From: CAYPZL01 sp964415045
Lineage (GTDB): Bacteria; Planctomycetota; Phycisphaerae; Sedimentisphaerales; Anaerobacaceae
Direction of reading: 5' to 3'
Assembly (NCBI GenBank): GCA_964415045.1
Contig: CAYPZL010000129.1
Span: 1-16,480 of the forward strand
DNA: 16,480 nucleotides
How positions within the stretch are numbered: the stretch's first letter is position 1; each line of letters opens with the position of its first letter. The translations under genes were made by a program, and so were the position numbers. This document shows positions 7,025-14,552 of the stretch, in pieces. A model generated the notes under the pieces. It searched no databases and was not told the DNA's origin. It saw only the letters and a program-made list of their open reading frames with translations.

Positions 7025-8089
7025 TTACAGGGTTCGTACGTTCTTGGTTATGCAGTCGCCGATTTCGGCGGTCCCGGCGTCGCCGCCCAGGTCCACCGGC
7101 AGTATACCGTCGGCCACGGTTTTTTCAATGGCCTTGACGATGGTCTCCGCGGCGGCGGTCTCGCCTAAGTGCTCCAGCATCAGCGCGCCGGACCAGATGG
7201 CGCCGATCGGATTGGCGATGCCCTTGCCCGCGATGTCCGGCGCCGAGCCGTGGATCGGCTCGAACATCGAGGGATAGTCCTTCTCCGGGTTGATGTTGCC
7301 GCTGGGACCCAGTCCCAGAGAGCCCATGATCGCGCCGCCGAGGTCGCTGAGAATGTCCCCGATGAAGTTGGTGGTCACGATCACGTCGAAGCCTTCGGGA
7401 TGCAGTACGAAGTTGGCCGAGGCGTTGTCCACGTACATCTTGCGGTATTCGACGTCGGGATAGTCGCCGCTGACCTGCTCGGCGACGCGGTCCCAGTACG
7501 CCAGCGAGTGGATCAGCGTGTTGGACTTGGTGATGTTGGTCACCTTACGGCGGCGTTGTTGGGCCAGGCGGAAGGCGTAGTGGGCGATGCGTTCGATCCC
7601 GCGCCGCGTGAAGATGCTCGTGTCCAGCGCCAACCCGGCATCGAGGCCGGGCTGGACGAAACCGCCGACCTGCACGAATTCGCCCTCGGTGTTTTCCCGG
7701 ATGACGACGAAGTCGATGTCGGCGGGCGTCTTGCCCCGCAGCGGACTCTTGATCCCGGGCAGCAGACGCGCCGGGCGGTAGTTCACGTATTGCTCGAAGC
7801 TCGTTCTGATGTTAAAGGTGAACAGCCTGGCCGGCAGCGTGTCATCCACGTCCGGCAAGCCGACCGCGCCGAAGTAGATGGCGTCGAACTGCTTCAACGT
7901 CTCGAGCGCATCGGCCGGCAGAAACACGCCGGTTTTCTGGTAATAGCTCGCCCCGTAGGGAAACGTCTCCGTCGTCAGGGCGAAGCCGAAGCGTTCGGCG
8001 GCCGCTTCGAGCACGCCGACGCCGGCGGGAATGATCTCGTGGCCGATCCCGTCGCCGGGGATAATCGCGATGTTGTACTTCTTTGTCAT
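7025..8089 (-). CDS. Tartrate/D-malate/3-isopropylmalate-type NAD-dependent dehydrogenase
   Basis: A 354-residue beta-decarboxylating dehydrogenase. It shows PGDGIG (11-16), the substrate arginines R95 and R105 (NIRTSFEQYVNYRP), RENTEGEF (131-138, F in place of the common Y), catalytic K188 (TKSN), metal aspartates D221, D245 and D249, and the NAD-binding block EPIHGSAPDIAGKGIANP. The N-terminal half (LPARLFTFNIRTSFEQYVNYRPARLLPG) is closest to the tartrate dehydrogenase/D-malate branch rather than LeuB or Icd. No other leucine-biosynthesis gene is nearby, which supports a catabolic role. The reaction would be oxidation and decarboxylation of a 2-hydroxy-dicarboxylate with NAD and a divalent metal. 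The start is the ATG with AAGGA eight bases upstream; a longer frame from 8128 has no support. It heads a short operon with the cyclase and MFS genes. Confidence 0.88.
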   Translation of the reverse strand: MTKKYNIAIIPGDGIGHEIIPAGVGVLEAAAERFGFALTTETFPYGASYYQKTGVFLPADALETLKQFDAIYFGAVGLPDVDDTLPARLFTFNIRTSFEQYVNYRPARLLPGIKSPLRGKTPADIDFVVIRENTEGEFVQVGGFVQPGLDAGLALDTSIFTRRGIERIAHYAFRLAQQRRRKVTNITKSNTLIHSLAYWDRVAEQVSGDYPDVEYRKMYVDNASANFVLHPEGFDVIVTTNFIGDILSDLGGAIMGSLGLGPSGNINPEKDYPSMFEPIHGSAPDIAGKGIANPIGAIWSGALMLEHLGETAAAETIVKAIEKTVADGILPVDLGGDAGTAEIGDCITKNVRTL

Positions 8090-8167
8090 GATCTCTATCC
8101 TTCTCTTGCGGAACGGTACTTCTCGCATTTCCGCGTGACTTTTTTACGATGCGTTCATCCGGCGCCG

Positions 8168-8194
8168 CGACGCCGCTCGCCGGGCCCGGCGTCG
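8168..8194. terminator. GC-rich stem-loop after the DUF5060 hydrolase gene
   Basis: CGACGCCG (8168-8175) and CGGCGTCG (8187-8194) form an 8-bp stem with an 11-base loop, 11 bases past the hydrolase stop codon on the - strand. There is no T-run on that strand after the stem. It could attenuate or protect the transcript; its role as a terminator is only a guess. The rest of the 115-bp gap to the dehydrogenase start shows no clear promoter. Confidence 0.28.
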
Positions 8195-8204
8195 TCGGGG
8201 CATT

Positions 8205-10538
8205 TCAGTGTCCGGCCCTGCGAGCTGAAATGCTCCGCATGGTCACTGTGGGTTCTGCGGCACCCGTCGCACGCACCGGTGTGAAGGTCAGGCTCCGCCA
8301 GCGTCCTCTGGAATAGCCTTTGCGGCTGCCCTGCCGAGACGTGCTGTTGGTGGCGGTGTTGAATTCGACGCGAATCTTGGCTTGCTTGCCGACCGTGACT
8401 TTCTTCCATGTCTTGCCGGTGGGCTTATAGTCCACGGAGGTTTTCGGATTCGTAAATTCTCCGACGAGCTTGCCGCCGATGCGGAGCCTGTAGGTGGATT
8501 CGCCGTCCGTTTCGGCCATGGTCGTGAGCGTGACGTCGTAGACGCCGGGCTTGCCGGTAAACGTCGTCTCGGCGGCGCCGAACTTGTCCTTGTAGCGGTC
8601 CGGGTTGACCGCCAGGGCGTTGTGTCCCTGGTCCTTGTACGCCGGCACGAAGCCGTCGCCTTCTACGATGCGGAAGTGGCGCAGAGCATCGAGAACGATT
8701 TCGCCTTTGACGGTCGGCTTCACCGGCGGCGGGGGCGGGGCGTCCGAGGCTAATTGCGCCTTGCCCTTGCCTCTGACGACGAGGAGCCAGTCGTTGTCGT
8801 CTGGCGCGGTCCATTGCGTTTGGGCCGTGGCCTCGACGGTGCGCTGGCCGAGCAGTTCGGTCAGTCCTTCTGCGGTGCGCGGGTTGAACCAGCCGCAGGT
8901 GAATCTGCCCTGCGTAACGTTCAGGCGGACCGTGCCGCCGTGCTTGAGATAGACTAAGTACACCTCGCCCGGCTTGACGAAGCAGTAGTCGTCCGGGTTG
9001 TCGGTCAGGTCGTCCGCGTTGGCCATCTCCCAGAAGGGGATGTTCTGCTTCCGGAAGAACTCGAGAGCGTACCGGCTCTGGTCCCACATCTTGTCGCGCG
9101 AGCGATAGTCCTGGCAGGTCAGGTCGCTGTGCGGGTGCTTGTAGCCGAAGTACCACTCGATGCCCGCGCCGCCGGCCATGAGGACGCCCCACAGGGCGTT
9201 CTTGCGAGCGTTGTCGTGGGTGGGGTCCTCGGCGTCCGTGATAAGGCCGTGGGTGGCATCGCCCGGCTCGTCACACGCGACGACCCAGGGTTTGCCCGCC
9301 GCCCTGGAGCGCTTGACGTAGTCGAGGACGCGCCTGTGGACCTGGCTGAAATCGGGCTTGCTGGTCTGGAGGGAGAAGCCCGTCAGCGCCGAGGCGTCGC
9401 CCAACAGGTCGTAATGGGGGTCGCCCATGTTGTGGATGACGATGTGGTGCTGATACGGGTCGTGCGTCCGGAAGTAGTTGGCCCAGGCGACCTTCTGCTC
9501 GTGCGTGGCGTCGTTGATTTCCTCGCCGAGGTTCCAGTTCAGCGCCAGATGGTGGCTGAAGCGGGCGATCAGCTCGCGGTAGTAGAGTTTGCGCTGCGGG
9601 CCCAGATCACCTTTGTCCAGCAGCAGCTCGTTCTCGGTTTCTTGCGTTTTGAAGTGCAGGTACATGCCCAGCGTGTCGGCGTGTTCGAAAACGATCTCCC
9701 ACTGGTCCAGCCGGGAGCAGTCCAGGCGCAGCCGCTCGTCATAGGTGAGGTACGGAAAGACGTTGCGGTCGTCGCCGCCGATGTTCATCGGGATGAACGA
9801 GAAGGCGTTCATGCCCTTGGAGGCTAAGTAGTTGATCGCGCCGATCATTCCCTTGCCCTTGCCGTCTTGCCAGGTGGGATCGCCGGGCTTCCAGTCCTTG
9901 ATGTGCGGGGCCCAGTCCTTGATGAGGTTGTCCTTGTGCCCGTCGTTCTTGAAGTCGCCGTCGAAGTCGCGGTAGGCCAGGAAATTCTCGGGTGCGTCGG
10001 CGCCGGCCTTGAGGAAATACTCGCCCGTGCCGGCAAAGCGCAGGTAGTGTTTGCCGACGTATTGGAGCAGGCCTTTGGCGCGGTTGTCGCGGCCTCGCTT
10101 GTCGGTGGGGGCGACGCGGAAGCTGCCGGTTTCGCCGTCCATGTACCCGGCGGAGGTCCCCGCCTGCGGCTCGTCGCTGAAGGCGACGTGGCGGCCCTTG
10201 CGAAACGAGACCCGGTACTGCCACTGTCCCGCCTCGCAGGGAGCGAAGTGGACGCGCCATTTGTTGCCCGCCGTCGCGCTGGTGTTGGCGGCGTTGCCGT
10301 CCGCGGCGTAGTAGCCCGGAACGTCATACGTCTTGGCGCCTTTGAAGAACGTGACGTTCAGGCGGTAGTCGGTGAAGGGATTGGGCTCGGCGGTCTCGCT
10401 CGTCTCGGGCCCGTCGAACGTGAGGGTGATCTTGTGCCAGGTCTTGAGCTCGCCCGATATCGCGCCCGCCCATGAGGCCGAGTACAACAACAGAACGATC
10501 AGCAGAACCCGTGCGAGGCACTTCGATTGGCGTCTCAT
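8205..10538 (-). CDS. Secreted DUF5060-type glycoside hydrolase with C-terminal carbohydrate-binding-like domain
   Basis: A 777-residue exported protein. Residues 1-26 are a Sec signal peptide (VLLIVLLLYSASWAGA). Residues about 30-145 match a DUF5060 Ig-like domain (KWRVHFAPCEAGQWQYRVSF). Residues about 155-510 form a TIM-barrel glycosidase: FRFAGTG-like strand (LRFAGTGEYFLKAGADAPENFL), NWNLGEE with E339/E340 as likely acid/base, and VVACDEPGD with E424 as likely nucleophile. Residues 515-590 look like a putative collagen-binding/C-terminal beta domain (GEVYLVYLKHGG, GWFNPRTAEG). After a proline linker (601-607) a further beta domain ends in GYSRGRWRSLTFTPV. Substrate is unknown; related proteins are found in loci for sulfated or marine glycans. 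The start has GGAGG ten bases upstream. The regulator gene lies just before it, and a matching operator and promoter lie in the gap. Confidence 0.87.
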   Translation of the reverse strand: MRRQSKCLARVLLIVLLLYSASWAGAISGELKTWHKITLTFDGPETSETAEPNPFTDYRLNVTFFKGAKTYDVPGYYAADGNAANTSATAGNKWRVHFAPCEAGQWQYRVSFRKGRHVAFSDEPQAGTSAGYMDGETGSFRVAPTDKRGRDNRAKGLLQYVGKHYLRFAGTGEYFLKAGADAPENFLAYRDFDGDFKNDGHKDNLIKDWAPHIKDWKPGDPTWQDGKGKGMIGAINYLASKGMNAFSFIPMNIGGDDRNVFPYLTYDERLRLDCSRLDQWEIVFEHADTLGMYLHFKTQETENELLLDKGDLGPQRKLYYRELIARFSHHLALNWNLGEEINDATHEQKVAWANYFRTHDPYQHHIVIHNMGDPHYDLLGDASALTGFSLQTSKPDFSQVHRRVLDYVKRSRAAGKPWVVACDEPGDATHGLITDAEDPTHDNARKNALWGVLMAGGAGIEWYFGYKHPHSDLTCQDYRSRDKMWDQSRYALEFFRKQNIPFWEMANADDLTDNPDDYCFVKPGEVYLVYLKHGGTVRLNVTQGRFTCGWFNPRTAEGLTELLGQRTVEATAQTQWTAPDDNDWLLVVRGKGKAQLASDAPPPPPVKPTVKGEIVLDALRHFRIVEGDGFVPAYKDQGHNALAVNPDRYKDKFGAAETTFTGKPGVYDVTLTTMAETDGESTYRLRIGGKLVGEFTNPKTSVDYKPTGKTWKKVTVGKQAKIRVEFNTATNSTSRQGSRKGYSRGRWRSLTFTPVRATGAAEPTVTMRSISARRAGH

Positions 10539-10596
10539 GATTCATTGACCTCCTTACAGTTCCAGGAACCCACTCGGTTGAAAACACAAAACCAAC

Positions 10597-10625
10597 AGTA
10601 TGTCCTACAGACGCGTTGGAAACAA
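10597..10625 (-). promoter_or_regulatory. Candidate sigma-70-like promoter of the DUF5060 hydrolase gene
   Basis: On the - strand, TTGTTT (10620-10625) and CATACT (10597-10602) are separated by 17 bases. The -10 matches TATAAT at four of six positions, and the -35 is weak. Its upstream edge is two bases from the bipartite site at 10628-10660, the geometry expected for activation by an AraC-type protein. Confidence 0.5.
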
Positions 10626-10627
10626 TA

Positions 10628-10660
10628 CCATAATGTGCAGACGCATACCCCAAAACGCGC
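10628..10660 (-). promoter_or_regulatory. Bipartite direct-repeat operator upstream of the DUF5060 hydrolase gene
   Basis: Two 11-bp half-sites, CCATAATGTGC (10628-10638) and CCAAAACGCGC (10650-10660), stand 22 bp apart, two helical turns. They match each other at 8 of 11 positions. The same arrangement with the same spacing occurs at 12803-12835 before the prepilin-like gene. The lower edge is 90 bp from the start codon. The likely binder is the AraC/XylR-type regulator encoded next door (inference). Confidence 0.6.
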
Positions 10661-10699
10661 ATCGCGCCGCGGCCCCATCCGTCGGTCGCGGGGTGACGA

Positions 10700-11869
10700 T
10701 CATCGGATGCAGTACCGCGAGCGGTACGTTGTGGGCGGAATGCCCTGGAATTTGGTGAAGACGCGATCCAGTTGTTTCGGGCTGGAGAAGTTCAGATCTT
10801 CGGCAATCTGGGCGACGGTCAGGTCGGTATCGACGAGCAGTTGCGTGATGCGGTTGACGCGCTCCTGGAGAATCTGGGAATGCACGGACCGGCCGACGGC
10901 CTTGGAGAATCGATACTGCAGGGTCCGGCGTGACATCCCGACCGCCGCGGCCACGTCGTCCACCTGCAGCGGCTCATCGGAATGGTCGCGAATGTACCGC
11001 AGGGCCTCGACCATGTCGTCGTCTTCCACGAGCAGGATATTGGTCGAGCTGCGGGCGATCACGTGGGTCGGCTCCCCGACGACGGTGTTGTTCCTGTTCT
11101 TGCGTCCGGCCATGACGGCGTCGAGAAGCTGGGCGGCGCGGTAGCCGAGCTTCTCCGGATGCAGGCAGATGCTCGAGAGCGGGGGGTTGGCCAGCCGGCA
11201 GATGAACTCGTCGTTGTCGACGCCGATGATGGCGACCTCGCCGGGCACGTGAATCTGGGCGGCGTGACAGGCGTCGAGCACGTGCTGGCTGCGGTCGTCG
11301 TTGCAGGTCATCACGCCCACGGGTTTGGGCAGGGACTTGAGCCAGTCGATCAGCAGCGGCTGCTCCTTCTCGTAGAGAGGGTCGGTGTGCTTCGACGATG
11401 GCGGCTCGTAGATGGTGCAGGGATGCCCCGCCTGGGCGATGCGCTGCTGAAACGCCTCGCCGCGCCGGGCCGACCAGTAGATCCCTTCGAACCCGCAGTA
11501 GGCGAAGTGCCGGAACCCGCAGTGCAGCAGGTGCTCGGCGCCGAGCCGGCCCACCGCTTCGTTGTCGATGGTGATATTGACGAATCCTTCGATCGTGCGT
11601 TTGGTCACCGGCGCGCAGATGGTCGGGACGCGGCACTGAATGATCTCGTCGATTCGCTCGGGCTCGCGCATGATGATCGCGTCGACCTGTCCACTGCGGA
11701 GCCGGTCGGTGACTTTCTTCTTCCAGTCGATGGCCTGGTAGTGCGGCGGCTCCCGGTAGAAGGTCCACGGGCCGTATTCGTTGGCGTAGCGGGCGATCCC
11801 CTGAAGCAGACCCCGGTCGAATGCCCGCGTCGGGGCGATCAGCAAGATGACCTTCGGCGCCTTAAACAT
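10700..11869 (-). CDS. AraC-family regulator with LacI-type sensor domain (XylR-like)
   Basis: A 389-residue cytoplasmic transcription regulator. Residues about 6-275 form a periplasmic-binding-protein-like sensor (VILLIAPTRAFDRGLLQGIARYA; CNDDRSQHVLDAC; IIGVDNDEFICRLANPPLSSI), the arrangement of XylR-type proteins, which bind a sugar or sugar-derived ligand. Residues about 287-385 are an AraC domain with both helix-turn-helices: VDDVAAAVGMSRRTLQYRFSKAVG and TVAQIAEDLNFSSPKQLDRVFTKFQGIPPTTYR. The start ATG is preceded by GGAG at a rather long distance (13 bases). It sits in the middle of the - strand cluster between the prepilin-like and the hydrolase genes, and both of their promoters carry the same bipartite site, so it is the probable local activator. 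No copy of the site was seen before its own start, so autoregulation is not evident. Confidence 0.92.
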   Translation of the reverse strand: MFKAPKVILLIAPTRAFDRGLLQGIARYANEYGPWTFYREPPHYQAIDWKKKVTDRLRSGQVDAIIMREPERIDEIIQCRVPTICAPVTKRTIEGFVNITIDNEAVGRLGAEHLLHCGFRHFAYCGFEGIYWSARRGEAFQQRIAQAGHPCTIYEPPSSKHTDPLYEKEQPLLIDWLKSLPKPVGVMTCNDDRSQHVLDACHAAQIHVPGEVAIIGVDNDEFICRLANPPLSSICLHPEKLGYRAAQLLDAVMAGRKNRNNTVVGEPTHVIARSSTNILLVEDDDMVEALRYIRDHSDEPLQVDDVAAAVGMSRRTLQYRFSKAVGRSVHSQILQERVNRITQLLVDTDLTVAQIAEDLNFSSPKQLDRVFTKFQGIPPTTYRSRYCIR

Positions 11870-11970
11870 GTCCGGCTACGCACTCCACGCTTAACCATGT
11901 CAGTTTCGCGAATCGGAGGCATTTTACCGTTCCAAGGCGCCGGCGTAAAGGCGGGACTCGGGTGACACCA

Positions 11971-12714
11971 CTACGGCGTGTCGTAGGTTCGGGGCAAACC
12001 CCAGTCGTAGGTGGTCATTTCCATCGAGTTCATTTTGCCCGAATGGCCGTCGACGAAGAGGCAGTTGGTGTTCTTACCGTGGCGCTCGCGTGCTATGCGT
12101 CGCGAGTTGTCCTCCGCACGCGGCAAGTGCGCGGCTTTGTAGGCGTCCAGGTACCAGAGCTTTTTTCGGAATGCTTCCGGGTTCTGCACGTCCTCCTTGC
12201 GGACCATCTGGAAAGGCGGCGAAACCTGATGGTACGCATAATCGGCCATGTAGATGGTCGAACCCGGGCGGGGGAAGTTCGCCAGGGGCGTTGGCTCCCA
12301 GCACTCGCCCTCGGGATTTTGGAAATTGAACGAGCTGACGATGTAATCGATCGTTTGCTCCCGGTCGGGATAGCTGGGGCAGTCGTAGACGTCGACTTCG
12401 TAGTAATAGCTCACATTGTCCGTCTTCGAGCCGCCGACATACCCCATGTATGCGGTCGGCCAGAAGACCGGGTCTTGGCCCGGCTTGAGGTTCATGCGGG
12501 CTTCAGCCCGCAGTACCTTGCTGTCGTTGTCCTGGGCATACATATACATCGCGTAGCCGATCTGCTTGAGGTTGTTCAGACAGGCGACCCCCTGGCCTTG
12601 TTTCCTCGCCCGGCCGAGGGCGGGCAGCAGAATCGCCATCAGCACCGCGATCACCGCGATGACCACCAGGAGCTCGATGAGCGTAAAACCCGATCCACGT
12701 CTCTTGGACTTCAT
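11971..12714 (-). CDS. Prepilin-like protein with N-terminal methylation motif and H-X9-DG motif
   Basis: A 247-residue protein starting with a type IV prepilin/pseudopilin signal: basic MKSKRRGSG, cleavage after G9, then FTLIELLVVIAVIAVLMAILLPAL with E14 at the +5 position. The long helix (about 10-62, NNLKQIGYAMYMYAQDND) is followed by a globular domain with cysteines and HGKNTNCLFVDGH (212-224), the H-X9-DG motif of planctomycete/Lentisphaerae prepilin-like proteins (DUF1559-like). These proteins are very numerous in such genomes and often sit in carbohydrate loci; their role is unclear, possibly surface attachment or secretion. The start has AAGG six bases upstream. The gene follows the sulfatase with its own promoter region in a 130-bp gap. 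Confidence 0.9.
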   Translation of the reverse strand: MKSKRRGSGFTLIELLVVIAVIAVLMAILLPALGRARKQGQGVACLNNLKQIGYAMYMYAQDNDSKVLRAEARMNLKPGQDPVFWPTAYMGYVGGSKTDNVSYYYEVDVYDCPSYPDREQTIDYIVSSFNFQNPEGECWEPTPLANFPRPGSTIYMADYAYHQVSPPFQMVRKEDVQNPEAFRKKLWYLDAYKAAHLPRAEDNSRRIARERHGKNTNCLFVDGHSGKMNSMEMTTYDWGLPRTYDTP

Positions 12715-12776
12715 ACTTCACCTTCCCAGCATGCACAAGACAGGTATCTGTTCTACCGCAATTCTACCCTGACTGT

Positions 12777-12805
12777 AGTATATGGGCGATTTTGAGGCAA
12801 TCCCA
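12777..12805 (-). promoter_or_regulatory. Candidate activator-dependent promoter of the prepilin-like gene
   Basis: On the - strand a good -10 element, TATACT (12777-12782), has no recognisable -35 at 17 bp; that position (12800-12805) reads TGGGAT and overlaps the bipartite operator. A weak -35 under an AraC-type site is typical of activator-dependent promoters, so transcription may depend on the neighbouring regulator (inference). Confidence 0.45.
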
Positions 12806-12835
12806 TTATGCGCAGAATTGCTTCCCAAAATGCAC
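12803..12835 (-). promoter_or_regulatory. Bipartite direct-repeat operator upstream of the prepilin-like gene
   Basis: Half-sites CCATTATGCGC (12803-12813) and CCAAAATGCAC (12825-12835) have the same 22-bp spacing as the site at 10628-10660. Between the two loci, the half-sites match at 9 of 11 positions each and the flanking AGA after the first half is shared, while most of the 11-bp spacer differs. The lower edge is 89 bp from the prepilin start. The site ends 9 bp before the sulfatase stop codon. Confidence 0.6.
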
Positions 12836-12844
12836 GCAGGGTCG

Positions 12845-14293
12845 TTACCGTGGCTCGTACTTCGGATTGAGCTGGGTGGGCACGGGAGCGTTGATCGATT
12901 CGCGCCACTGAATCAGCTTCTCGTGCAACTCACTGGTTTTCTCGGGCAACTCGGCGGTGAGGTTCGTGGTTTCGCCGATATCGCCCTTGAGGTTATAGAG
13001 TTCGAGGGTTCCGTCTTCGAAGTACTCGATCAGCTTCCAGTCGCCCAGCCGGATCGCCCCGGCCGGCCGCGTCCGGAAGTACTCGTCGCGCGCCCCCTCG
13101 GCCTTGCCTTGCAGGTAGGCGGGAAAATGCCAGAACAGGGCCCGCGAGGCCGGCGCCTTTTCGTCGCGCAGCAGGGGCACGATGCTGCGCCCGTCGAGGA
13201 TTTGTCCGTCTGGTTTCGCGGCGCCGGCGATCTCGAGCAGCGTCGGATAGAAATCGATGCCCATGACCGGATCGCCGCACTGGCGCCCCGGCGCCACCAC
13301 CCCGGGCCAGCGCACTACCAGCGGGACGCGAACCCCGCCTTCGTACAGCATGCCCTTGCCGCCCCGCAGCGGCGCCTGCGAGGTGATGCCTTTGACGCCG
13401 CCGTTGTCGGAGAAGAAGACCACGACCGTGTTGTTTGTCAGGGACAATTCATCGAGCTTGTCCATGATCCGGCCGACACCCACATCGAGGCTCTCGATCA
13501 TCGCGGCGTATTTCGGGTTGCCCTGGCCGTTGTCGGGGGCCTTCTGCGCGTACTTCTCCGTCAGCTTCTTCTTCGCCTGGAGCGGCGTATGCACCGCGTA
13601 ATGCGGCAGGTACAGGAAGAACGGCCGGCTGCGGTTGGCCTCGATGAACTTCAGGGCTTCGTCGGTGAGACGGTCGGTCAGGTACTCGCCCCTGGGCCCG
13701 TCGGCGAGCTCCGGATTGCGATACGGGCTGAAATAGCTCTTGGGATGTCCGATCTCGTAGCCGCCCACGTTGAGATCGAAGCCTTGTCCGAGCGGCCCTA
13801 ACTCCGGATCGTTGCCTAAGTGCCACTTGCCCATGCTGGCGCTGACGTAGCCGGCGCCGTTGAGCGCCTCGGCCAATGTCACGACCTCGGCGTCCAGCGT
13901 GGTCTTGTTGGGCGTCGGGATGAGCTTTCGGTGTTTGGCCTGTCCCCGATCGGAGTTGCCCACCGTGTAGACGCCGTGACGCGGGGTGTACTGTCCGGAC
14001 ATCAGGCTCGCCCGCGTCGGGGCGCAGTTCGGGCCGTTCGTGTAGGCGCTGGTGAAGACCACGCCCTGACCGGCCAGCGCGTCGAGATTCGGCGTCTCGT
14101 AATAGGCGCTTCCCATGAAGCCGAGGTCCTTCCAGCCGAGATCGTCGGCGAGGATGAAAACGATGTTCGGTTTTCGGGCCGAGGGATGCGGAGCGCCCCC
14201 GGTTCGAGACAGGCGGCCCAGGCAGGGCCAGGCGGCCGCGGCGGTCATCTGCCCCAGGAAACGTCGGCGGCTCAATCGGTCGGTCTTCTGCAT
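12845..14293 (-). CDS. Tat-exported arylsulfatase (formylglycine-dependent)
   Basis: A 482-residue sulfatase of the arylsulfatase A/alkaline-phosphatase superfamily. The N-terminus has a twin-arginine signal (SRRRFLGQ, residues 8-15, then a short hydrophobic stretch). Active-site features are ADDLGW with the metal aspartates D50 and D51, the modification motif C90-A-P-T-R (cysteine to formylglycine), GKWHLG (155-160), HTP (H235), FSDNGG (D296, N297) and GGKGMLYEGG (311-320, lysine 313). It would cleave sulfate esters from a sugar polymer in the periplasm or outside after Cys maturation by a formylglycine-generating enzyme, which is not in this window. Length is normal. The start has GGAG nine bases upstream. 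A MITE-like element lies 34 bases before the start codon. Confidence 0.94.
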   Translation of the reverse strand: MQKTDRLSRRRFLGQMTAAAAWPCLGRLSRTGGAPHPSARKPNIVFILADDLGWKDLGFMGSAYYETPNLDALAGQGVVFTSAYTNGPNCAPTRASLMSGQYTPRHGVYTVGNSDRGQAKHRKLIPTPNKTTLDAEVVTLAEALNGAGYVSASMGKWHLGNDPELGPLGQGFDLNVGGYEIGHPKSYFSPYRNPELADGPRGEYLTDRLTDEALKFIEANRSRPFFLYLPHYAVHTPLQAKKKLTEKYAQKAPDNGQGNPKYAAMIESLDVGVGRIMDKLDELSLTNNTVVVFFSDNGGVKGITSQAPLRGGKGMLYEGGVRVPLVVRWPGVVAPGRQCGDPVMGIDFYPTLLEIAGAAKPDGQILDGRSIVPLLRDEKAPASRALFWHFPAYLQGKAEGARDEYFRTRPAGAIRLGDWKLIEYFEDGTLELYNLKGDIGETTNLTAELPEKTSELHEKLIQWRESINAPVPTQLNPKYEPR

Positions 14294-14326
14294 GGCTCAC
14301 TTCTCCGAAAAAGATACGCACTGAAC

Positions 14327-14493
14327 TTTTGCAAAATGGAGATTAGGCTTGCTTCAGGAAGAAAAAATCTCCTTCGTGATTTTTCCTTTCGAGAACGCAG
14401 GTGCTTCGCGTATGGGGATACAGGCCCATTCTTCAAGGAAATCACACCAACGATTTCCTTGAAGAATATAAGCCTAATCTCCATTTTGCAAAA
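14327..14493. mobile_element. 167-bp MITE-like element with 24-bp perfect terminal inverted repeats
   Basis: The ends TTTTGCAAAATGGAGATTAG (+GCTT, 14327-14350) and their exact reverse complement (14470-14493) form perfect 24-bp inverted repeats. Inside are two more hairpins: an imperfect one (GGAAGAAAAAATC / GATTTTTCCTTTC, about 14357-14390) and a perfect one at 14428-14467. AT content is clearly higher than in the neighbours and there is no coding capacity. No target-site duplication is obvious (left flank TGAAC, right flank CTCCT). It separates the sialidase-like gene from the sulfatase and could alter read-through or carry a promoter. It could be an old MITE or another structured repeat. 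Confidence 0.6.
14428..14467. repeat. Perfect 16-bp stem, 8-base loop, inside the MITE-like element
   Basis: ATTCTTCAAGGAAATC (14428-14443) and GATTTCCTTGAAGAAT (14452-14467) are exact reverse complements around ACACCAAC. The hairpin lies next to the right terminal repeat. On either strand it could act as a strong transcript structure or a transposase/relaxase recognition hairpin. Confidence 0.8.
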
Positions 14494-14552
14494 CTCCTGA
14501 TTCTTACCCGTGCCACGAGCGTCGCCGGCGGCCCGCGCCGATGTCACTCACC

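Noticed and set aside
10608..10646. Direct repeat CAGACGC (10608 and 10638), 30 bp apart
   Set aside because: The second copy lies within the spacer of the bipartite operator and the first within the promoter spacer. It is not found before the prepilin-like gene, so it is not supported as part of the shared site.
11870..11970. Promoter or operator before the AraC/XylR-type regulator
   Set aside because: No convincing -35/-10 pair and no copy of the bipartite site; the gene may be read from the prepilin promoter.
14327..14493. Target-site duplication around the MITE-like element
   Set aside because: Flanks TGAAC and CTCCT do not match, so insertion by a duplication-forming transposase is not shown by the sequence.
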